DNA of 64,000 nt from Suillus spraguei (lineage: Eukaryota; Basidiomycota; Agaricomycetes; Boletales; Suillaceae): positions 1-64,000 of the forward strand of contig JABCPU010000098.1 of the NCBI GenBank assembly GCA_016800925.1, written 5' to 3'. A model generated the notes under the pieces. It was not told the origin of the DNA. It did not search any database and saw only the letters and a list, made by a program, of their open reading frames with translations. How positions within the stretch are numbered: position 1 is the first letter of the stretch; each line of letters opens with the position of its first letter. Positions 56,200 through 64,000 of this stretch are shown here, one piece after another. The position numbers and the translations under genes are program-made.

Positions 56200-58309
56200 T
56201 TACTACGGCAGATGGAACTCTTATCAAAGGAGGGCCGATCATGCATTACTGTCTCCTAGTGGTAAAGATTGATGAACGAACCATGTATGGAAAGTTCAAT
56301 ATCACTAAACTTGGACGAAGAGATCAAATCCTTCTGGGAATTCTGTGGTTACGCGCCATGAACCCAAGTATAGATTGGGCCACTGAAACACTTGTCCTCC
56401 CATGAACAATGAAGTCCGACGAAATTGAACTTGACTTGGATACAGATCAGAAGAAGAACGGGCTACCCCCTGCTTTCCCTTGCCACACCAAGAAATGGCA
56501 AAATTTGAAACTTCCGAAACTCGTCATCACTCCTTCCATTAACATCCCTGATGAATTCATAATTGACAACACTCCTCCACAAGTAAAACTACCACAGCGT
56601 TCCCCATCGCCCATTCCTCGAGTGGAGAAACAAAGAACGAGTCAGAACCAGAGTCTTGACCACCCCCATTGCAACCCGTTGAACAACGACCAGCTGAAGA
56701 GCAATGACAAGGAAAGCGGAAACCTGACAACGATCTCGGAGGACGAGCTCATAATATTCCAAAGTTAACTAAGTACTTTGTACCGCCCAAGTTGTTCACC
56801 CTTTCTGTCGAAGAAATTCCTGATCAGGATGAACCCATGATGTCCACAATACCTACCAAAGATGATGAACAATTCAATATGATGCAGGATGTTTGGCATG
56901 CACCGGAAGTATGCGAAATTTCTTCTTATGAGCTCGGAGATGGAGAGTTCCTTGTGGAGTATAACACCGATGGAATTAATATGAGAATCATTGACGAAGA
57001 ATCCATGGATACACCCCTCACACGTGATGGAACTTCCCAACTCGAACAACTCCCTAACCATTCCACAATCTCCCTTCTTCCTCTGAAATACAGTAATAAA
57101 GCTCAGGAATTCGCCACGGATGAGAAGGAAAAGAAAAAGAAATCCTTCAAAGAATTGGTCCCAGAATACTTGCATGACTTCATGTATGTCTTTGCTAAAG
57201 ATGGTCTGAACAAACTACCCCCCGAACGCCCTGGTATCAATCATCATATCGATACCAAACCCGGTTTTATCCCTCATACGTCTAAGGTTTATCCATTGTC
57301 AGAAAAAGAATGCGCTGCTTAAAACATTTATTGACGAAAACGTTGCGAAAGGCTTCATCTCGGAATCGAAGTCACCTCAAGCTAGTGGCTTCTTCTTTGT
57401 AGGAAAGAAGAGTGGAGAATTGCGTCCCTGTCAAGATTATCGCTACATCAATGATTGGATGGTCAAGAATGCTTACCCGCTTCCACTTCCCATTTCTCTT
57501 GTCGCACGCCTTCACAATGCACAATTCTTTACGAAAATGGATATTTGGTCCAGCTACAATAATATTCGCATCCATCCCGAAGATCACTGGAAAGCAGCAT
57601 TTACTATGGAATTCAGCCTCTTTGAACCAGATGTCATGTTCTTTGGCCTTTGCAATTCCCTGGCAACTTTCCAAGTGTATATGAATCATACCTTCCAGCA
57701 AGAAATCAATGAAGGATGGATGGTTATTTACATGGATGATATCCTGATTTTCTCTACGACAATGGCAGAACACTGCGAACAGACTAGATGAGTTTTGATG
57801 AAAATACGAAATGAACACTTATTCCTGAAACCGGAAAAATGTACCTTCGATGCAGAAGAAGTGGAATACATACCTCGGAATGATAATTCGCCCTGGACAA
57901 GTTGCTATGGACACTGCCAAAACCAAAGGAATCGCCGAATGGCCAACTCCGCAATCAGTAAAAGATGTCCAGTCATTCCTTGGCTTCTGCAACTTCTACC
58001 ACACATTCATTTCCCACTACTCCGATATCGCACGACCTCTTATCAATCTAACAAAGAAGGATACTCCTTTCCTTTGGACGGCTCAATGTCAGGATACCTT
58101 CCAAGACCTCAAGGAATGCTTCATCAAACAACCGGTACTTCACAATCCAGATCCATCCTGGCAATTTGCGGTTGCAACCGATGTTTCTCTTGTAGCAACT
58201 GGAGGTGTCCTATTGCAAACTGACGAAAATGGCATTTACCACCCATGCGCCTACTTGTCTCAGTTGTTAAATCCAGCGGAGTGTAACTATCAAATTTTCG
58301 ATCAGGAAT
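56200..58309 (+). pseudogene. Gypsy pol, first part: protease end, reverse transcriptase, start of RNase H
   Basis: The protease end reads LGRRDQILLGI.WLRAMNPSI. A linker ORF (56409-56768) and 56792-57322 follow, with PERPGINHHIDTKPGFIPHT. RT signatures are GELRPCQDYRYINDW, FTKMDIWSSYNNIRIHPEDH and VIYMDDILIFS. RNase H begins QFAVATDVSLVATGGVLLQT. Breaks are a shift near 57316, a TGA at 57789-57791 where Arg is expected (CGA), and a 4-nt tandem duplication ATACATAC near 57866-57873. The frame then runs to 58309 and is cut by the Tc1 element. Confidence 0.88.
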
Positions 58310-58311
58310 TA

Positions 58312-59928
58312 CAGTGGCTCAAAAAACTGTCCGCATGTTTTGGCATTTTTCACTATCTATAATATTGTGTGAGAACAAACAAATGCCTCAAAAACATGCT
58401 TATACCACATTGTAGTATGGCTTCAGGGCTTTCATTTGAGCCCTACACCGTGGGAATCGGTGGAGATATGGTGGAGATACAAGGCTCACAAAATGGTGAC
58501 TCATGCGGACAGTTTTTTGACTCAAGTATTTTACAGTAATAACCAGGTATTCTAGTATTTTGTATGACCTCCCTTGGCTTTAATTACTGCCTCTATCCTT
58601 CTAGGCATACTCTCAATTAATTTCTGGCAATCCTCAGCTGTGATCTTCCCCCATTCCACTGCTACTCTCTCCCAAAGCTCCCATACTCCTTTAGGGGGGT
58701 TTTCATAGGCTTGAAGCTTTTTCTTGAGTGTTCCCTAGAGATGTTCAATGACATTGACATCAGGAGACTGTGCTGGCCAGTCAAGAACATTGATGTTATG
58801 TTCTTCAAACCATTCCCTAGCTCTTCTGGATGTGTGCTTGGGATCATTATCCTGTTGGAAAATGATATCTTCTTCATCAATCCCTGATTCTGCCAAGCTA
58901 GGCAGCAAGTGGTCATTTAAAATGTCCACATACTGCTCAGCATTCATCTTCCCCTCAACCTCAGCAAGCATTCCCACACCATTCCATCCCATACAGCCCC
59001 ATACCATTAAAGAACCTCCTCCAAACTTGACAGTCCCATTAACCTCTCTGTCTGTTAGGCCATCTCCCTTCTTTTTCCATACATACACCTTCCCATCTGA
59101 CCCAATCCTATTGATTTTGGTCTCATCTGACCATATAACACGCTTCCAGTCCTCTACAGTCCAGTGTTGATGAGCTAAGGCAAAGGCTAGTCTTCTCTGC
59201 CTATGTTTGATGGAGAGAAGAGGCTTTTTCTTCTTTGTTACTGCCTTGAGATGAGCTGCCTTGAGAACATTCCTCACAGTTTGTGAAGAGACAGGGGTAG
59301 TGATGGTGGAATTGATATAATGGGTGGCTTGGACAGCATTATCAGCCTTTCCTGTAGTGATATGTTGGATAATAGCCCTTTTGTCAGTAGAGGTAAGCTT
59401 GGATGGACGTCCTCCACAAGATTTTTCCTTGTCTGGGTGGCTTTCTTTGATAAACTTGGCCACAGTGGACTTGCATACTCCAGTTCTAGAGGAAATTTGG
59501 CGAGCAGAGAGGCCAGCATAAGACAGAGAGAGGATATTATCTCTTTGAGCAGAGGAGATGGCTTTCATGGTGATTATGACTATGATACATGAGATATTCT
59601 GGTTTATATAGTTAGATATAGTCATAAAATAACATAATGACACCACTTTATAATTTATATAATAGTGGCATGATTTTTATGGTGTCATAAATAATGATTT
59701 ATATAGTTTTAATATACACTCAAAAAACTGTCCACATGAGTCATCATTTTATAAGCCTTATATCTCCACCATATCTCCGCCGATTCCCACGGTGTAGGGC
59801 TCAAATAAAAGCCCTGAAGCCATACTACAATGTGGTATAAGTATGTCCTTGAGGAATTTGTTCATTCTCACACAATATCATAGATAGTGAAAAATGTCAA
59901 AACATGCGGACAGTTTTTTGAGCCACTG
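58312..59928 (-). mobile_element. Tc1/mariner transposon, nearly intact, inserted in Gypsy RNase H
   Basis: The 1617-bp element starts CAGTGGCTCAAAAAACTGTC and ends with its inverted copy. TA duplications lie at 58310-58311 and 59929-59930. Terminal inverted repeats extend for about 216 bp on each side. Removing the element plus one TA restores the RNase H frame as ELLAVICALNEW, so the insertion site is certain. Confidence 0.93.
58552..59568 (-). pseudogene. Tc1-type transposase with one in-frame stop
   Basis: The ATG at 59568 begins a 338-residue reading frame, the usual Tc1 length. An N-terminal paired-type helix-turn-helix (LSYAGLSARQISSRTGVCKS, GRPSKLTSTDKRAI) binds the terminal repeats. 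The catalytic domain has VIWSDETKIN, IIFQQDNDPKHTS and PAQSPDVNVIEHL. The second Asp and the Glu are 34 residues apart, i.e. DD34E. A single TAG at 58735-58737 replaces the Trp expected after IEHL, the result of one G-to-A change. The rest is open to 58552. Without that change the protein would be complete, so this is a young copy. Confidence 0.92.
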
Positions 59929-59960
59929 TACTTGCAGTTATCTGCGCATTAAATGAATGG

Positions 59961-60915
59961 TGTTGTAAAGATACAACCTAGCTTGGGCTGTAGATAAACC
60001 ACTGCCTAAACTAGTATGTTAGTCTTGCGCTCCGTCTAGTCTGCTTCACTTGTAAGAACAAGAGCGTTCGACCCTAAAGGGGGATGCCTGTTAGTATGGT
60101 CAAGTTCAAGTCTAACTTATTTGCGAAACAAGTGTCGAGGTTAGCGGTAAGTTGCCGCGGTCAGCGATGATACCACCAGAACTAGCGTCGTGTGTAGTGG
60201 TGCTACCATCGTCAAGATAAAGTTAGTAACAGTTGCGTCGAGCGAGCGATGTCGAGTGGTGGTCTCTGCGGTAGCGGTAAGGTTGCGAGCGGTGCAATGA
60301 AACAGTAAAGAAGTCCGTGGTACTTTCAGCAGTAAAGTAGCGGTCCGTGAGAAGTTCAGTCAAAGTAACAGTCGAAAGTCCAGTGGTAATGGAGAACAAG
60401 CGTGATGTATTAACGAGTGATAAGGAAACTTTAAAGACTATGTCTACTACTGGGTAGATCTAGAGCTAGACAATAATCCTGACCTATAGTACATGCAATG
60501 GGGTAAAATCAGGTACTTCTATGTGCAGGGTACGCAGTGCTTATATCCTAAATTGTATGTACTCAGAATACTCTAGGTGAGATCAGTAGCGCTGGAGTGT
60601 AGTAACCGCCGTAAGTAAACATAGCACGAGGCGCTGCGGCACGAGGCAACATGTAATAAGGCTTGCCATGGAATCAGTGATAACGAACAGAAAACAAACT
60701 ACGCACCAAATGGAGCTATGTGGACGCGGCAAGGACATGGAAGGACATCGGTACATGGAACGTGGTGTGGCAGTCAGTACGGTGTGCAGTAAGTGTGGGA
60801 TGCCGCCAGTACTGCTAAAGGGGTAAGACAGTCATGGACAAGTGGTGACTCCAGTAGATGTGAGACAAGTGTCAAAATATGGGGTTTTAAGCCCAGCGCC
60901 AATATGTTCGTTACA
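59961..60915 (+). mobile_element. LTR-retrotransposon 3' fragment (tail plus LTR) inserted in Gypsy RNase H
   Basis: The Gypsy RNase H frame stops after LNEW (59960) and resumes at YYLEGSAHTVLIFTDHKNLL (60920). Between them lies a purine tract AAAGGGGGA (about 60076-60084) and then a segment beginning TGTTAGTATGG (60089) and ending GTTACA (60915), consistent with polypurine tract plus LTR. No target-site duplication was recognised. Family (Copia or Gypsy) cannot be told. Confidence 0.55.
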
Positions 60916-62601
60916 GCATTACTATCTTGAAGGGAGTGCCCACACTGTCCTCATCTTCACTGATCACAAAAACCTTCTGTACTTCCGTACTGCACAGAAA
61001 TTAACGCGACGACAAGCTCGCTGGCAATTGACACTGTCACTCTTCGACATTGAACTACATCATGTTGCAGGCACTAAACTAGCTGCTCCAGATGCTCTCT
61101 CATGTCGCCCGGATCATGATGATGGTTCTCGTGATAATAAAGATGCTGTGCTTCTTCCTGATTTTCTATTCGTCCGGCTCATTGATAATGATCTACTTGA
61201 TGTATTGGCTACTTCCAACCCCTTGGACGACCCTGTATTCAAAACGGTGTCAGATGCATTAGACTGTGTTTGCCTTCCTCCATGAAATTGGCCTTGTCTG
61301 ATTGGAGGATCGAAAAAGGTGTACTCTATTTCAAAACCCGCGCTTACATTCCTCCAGCTCATCGCGCTGCTATCCTCGCTCGCTATCATGACCATATCAC
61401 TGCTGGTCATCCTGGCCGTTTCAAGACTGAAGAACTTGTTAAACGGGAAGCCTGGTGGCCTTCTATGGGTGCCTACATCCATAAATACGTCGAGGGTTGT
61501 GCCCTTTGTCAACAAATGAAATCGGATACTCATCCGGTCCGACCTCCACTTGTTCCCATTCCTTCCTCCGCTACCCGTCCCTTCTCGCAAATCTCCGTTG
61601 ACTTGATCACGGATCTCCCCATGTCAGGAGGCTTTGATAGTATCATGGTCGTGGTGGACCACGGCCATACAAAGGGGGTAATTATTATCCCTTGCCTTAA
61701 AATGGTAACCTCCGAAGGCATAGCGAAGTTATTTTTGAAACATGTCTATCAACGGTTTGGTCTCCACGACAAAGTCATATCAGATCGAGGACCGCAGTTT
61801 CTATCAAGATTCTCAAAAGAACTTGCACGACTCCTTGACTATGCCATCACCCCATCTACCGCCTATCACCCTCAGACTGACGGACAAACTGAATGACTAA
61901 ACCAAGAATTAGAAACCTACTTGCATATCTACTGCCATAACAATCCTGAAGAATGGATAGAACACCTCCCTATCACTGAATTTGTCCACAATCATTGAAA
62001 ACATGATGCCCGAAACGCTTCACCATCCTTTCTCATGATGGGATATGAACCCCGTGCCATTCCCCATCTAATCCCTGATTCTACTGTACCAGCAGCAGAA
62101 GATCGGGTTCAATCCCTGCAAAAGATCCGAGAAGAAGCCATCGCATGCCATAACATTGCCATGCAAACAATGGCAGAATGGTCCCAAGGAGATAACTACC
62201 AACCATGGAAGATCGGAGATAAGGTTTGGCTATCTGCTGCTAATCTTAGACTCAAATTCCCATCGCGGAAACTCGCACCAAAACGATACGAACCTTTTCC
62301 AATCATCAATGTCTTATCACCCATCACGTTTACACTCAAACTTCCTCCGCAATGGAAGATTCACCCCACTTTCCATGCTTCTGTATTATCATCCTATAGC
62401 AAAAACGACGTACACGGACCGAACTTCCTTGAACCACCACCTGATATCATCAAAGAAGAAGAAGAATATGAAATAGAAGCAATTCTTTCCCATAAAGGAA
62501 CCAGCAATTGCCAATGCTATCTTGTCTCTTGGAAAGGATATTCATTGGGAGATAACGAATGGATCCCTGAAAAGAATTTAGCAAACTCGCACGAATCCTG
62601 A
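60916..62601 (+). pseudogene. Gypsy pol, second part: RNase H end, integrase, chromodomain
   Basis: The RNase H remainder has VLIFTDHKNLLYF and LHHVAGTKLAAPDAL. The integrase has an HHCC zinc domain (HDHITAGHPG...CALCQQMK), catalytic QISVDLITDLP and VISDRGPQFLS, then TPSTAYHPQTDGQTE. The C-terminus carries a chromodomain (EIEAILSHKGTSNCQCYLVS and WKGYSLGDNEWIPEKNL), the mark of chromoviruses, which target heterochromatin. Breaks are a shift near 61268 and TGA stops at 61894-61896 and 61996-61998, both at positions where Arg (CGA) is expected. Confidence 0.9.
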
Positions 62602-62659
62602 CTGCTTATAAGAAATGACATGCCCTTTGAATTCGAACCAGACCCATAAAACATTCAAT

Positions 62660-63998
62660 ATGACTTCCCCCACAAATGCCTCATTTCCCACTACTTACAT
62701 CCACCCTGTCACCAAAGAAACTTATACCACCACTGACCACTATGCCGACCTCATCAGAAACATTGACAGAAACTCCTTCGTCGAAGCTGCCCTCCTCTGC
62801 CCGGACACGCAACCGAGATTGAAAAGATCCTTACCGGCAAGGATGTTTCATCACCATCCTCCTTACCAACATCATCTGCACAGCCGCCCTCATCGAAACT
62901 CTATGCCTTGACATTCAAGATGATGCTATCCATCAACGAATCCTACACTGCCAGAAACGTATTGCTCTTATGGGCTGCTTCTCCTTCCTGATTCTTTTAA
63001 GACTGATGTTGAAATGGCTATTCACATCATGGCTGAGCATCGAGCAGGCGTGGCTAGACCTCCCTCTCCACAAAGAGATCCACTCCCAATTCCTGCTCCT
63101 CCCACCCGTGATTCAGGCACTCGTTCTAATATCACTGCCCTTACTGGCTTACTCGCTGCTGTTCAGGAAGCCAACAACACAGCCGATGCCATCATGGGAG
63201 AACTTGAAGCGGCAACAGTCGATTCCAGAGAAGCTCGAGTATTAGTAGCTCGCTTAATCGACGCCGTCCATCATTATGAAATGCAATCCACACCACCCCC
63301 TATTGATACTACCACCATGCTTAATGAGGACACAGAACCTCCTCACCTATTTACCAAATGCTCCACCACACACAACAAAGCAGTCATAACTAGAGAACTA
63401 CATAATGAGCTTGCTGAGATTATTGCACTCGGGAATCGTGTAGTAGAAGAACAAGATAACGAGTCTGCCAAAGTCATTGCACTCGGCCAACAGCTAAAAG
63501 AACTCCACATCCATCCACCATGGTCGTCCCCAATACCTTCAACTCTACCGTCCCCATCCTCATAGAAGCATTGGGGCCTACACTTCCTCAGACCCAAACG
63601 AGTTGCTAGCTGCAGCTACAATGACACCAGCGCCCTCCATTTACACTATCGATGACAACCAAATCGAGAACATTTGTTCTAGTAATGAACGAGCCCTTAG
63701 ATGCATCACCCGCAAACGAGGAAAGAAACGTACACGCTCTATGAGCCCCCACCACCGCATCATCGCTCCAACTCCACTTCGGAAAGCAAACTCCAATCCT
63801 GACGAGAACATGAAATGCCGTGTCTGCGGACTACTTGGGCATTGCCAGAAGAATTGTGCAGAGTACCAGTGTGGGGTTTGTTGGTATTGGTCACCAACCC
63901 ATTTATCTATTTACTGTCCCCAACAAGTCGGAACTCCTCCCTTTACATTAACTTGGAAGGACGACGGATTCTATGACGCGCTTCGTTCTTGGGAATGA
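62660..63998 (+). pseudogene. zinc-knuckle (CCHC) ORF downstream of Gypsy pol, frameshifted
   Basis: Three pieces in different frames form one former ORF: 62660-62911 (MTSPTNASFPTTYIHPVTKE, DHYADLIRNIDRNSFVEAAL), 63014-63565 (AEHRAGVARPPSPQRDPLPI, LLAAVQEANNTADAIMGELE, ELHNELAEIIALGNRVVEEQ) and 63603-63998. The last ends with a gag-like knuckle CRVCGLLGHCQKNC followed by a second Cys pair (CGVC) and CPQQ. Similar ORFs accompany Gypsy elements in Agaricomycetes, from memory. The role could be a displaced gag or an accessory nucleic-acid-binding protein. Confidence 0.65.
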
Positions 63999-64000
63999 CA

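Larger units (their letters stand above)
55558..64000 (+). mobile_element. decayed Ty3/Gypsy chromovirus-type retrotransposon with nested insertions
   Basis: The order is an LTR-like unit (55558-56137), remnants of aspartic protease (about 56265-56400), reverse transcriptase, RNase H, integrase and chromodomain, then a zinc-knuckle ORF running to the window end. No gag lies between the LTR and the protease. RNase H is split by a Tc1/mariner element (58312-59928) and by an LTR fragment (59961-60915). Many frameshifts and CGA-to-TGA stops show it is inactive. The 3' LTR would lie outside the window. Confidence 0.85.

Noticed and set aside
58748..59592. Plus-strand ORFs across the Tc1 element
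   Set aside because: They are antisense shadows of the transposase, which carries clear DD34E motifs on the minus strand.
1..64000. CRISPR arrays, operons, riboswitches
   Set aside because: The window is eukaryotic nuclear DNA with spliced genes. The only regular array (19671-20430) has no unique spacers and is made of tRNA-like units.

Overview
The window is nuclear DNA from a filamentous basidiomycete, most likely an Agaricomycete. Genes are split by many short GT-AG introns of about 45-70 nt. The histone, sterol and primase genes are fungal in type. Several families are typical of mushroom-forming fungi: DUF6699, C2/TPR/CHAT proteins, a MAG-like secreted glycoprotein and a CYP53-type P450. 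There are no operons. The species cannot be named from the sequence. Coding density is low and transposon remains are abundant, as in a TE-expanded genome.

Layout. 0-5 kb: unrecognised or lineage-expanded gene fragments, one clearly frameshifted. 5.6-8.3 kb: a DIRS/Ngaro-like retroelement with reverse transcriptase/RNase H and tyrosine recombinase. 8.6-8.9 kb: tRNA-like repeats. 10.2-13.3 kb: secreted metallophosphoesterase. 14.6-15.5 kb: signal peptidase subunit SPC2. 15.8-24.1 kb: two decayed C2-TPR-CHAT genes separated by a tandem array of tRNA-Leu-like units. 25.2-26.1 kb: ERG2. 26.7-28.1 kb: divergent histone H2A/H2B pair. 29.2-30.3 kb: TENA/THI-4 protein. 30.7-34.5 kb: two-RRM protein with a long low-complexity tail. 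36.7-38.9 kb: malic enzyme. 39.4-41.8 kb: divergent Dpb3/CHRAC1-like histone-fold gene and DNA primase small subunit. 42.1-46.1 kb: two paralogous single-pass membrane proteins around a DUF6699 gene. 46.6-48.5 kb: CYP53-like P450. 49.9-51.7 kb: MAG-like GPI-anchored glycoprotein. 51.9-53.3 kb: glutathionyl-hydroquinone reductase. 53.7-54.9 kb: Harbinger transposase. 55.6 kb to the end: a decayed Ty3/Gypsy chromovirus, interrupted by a nearly intact Tc1/mariner element and a second LTR fragment.

The housekeeping genes serve DNA replication and chromatin (primase, Dpb3-like, H2A, H2B), secretion (SPC2), sterol synthesis (ERG2) and central metabolism (malic enzyme). The P450 and the hydroquinone reductase suggest handling of aromatic compounds. 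The most unusual items are the tRNA-Leu-like tandem array, the Gypsy LTR with 104-bp terminal inverted repeats, the zinc-knuckle ORF downstream of pol, and repeated one-base frameshifts in otherwise conserved genes. All exon limits were placed by eye from splice signals and family resemblance. No database search was run.
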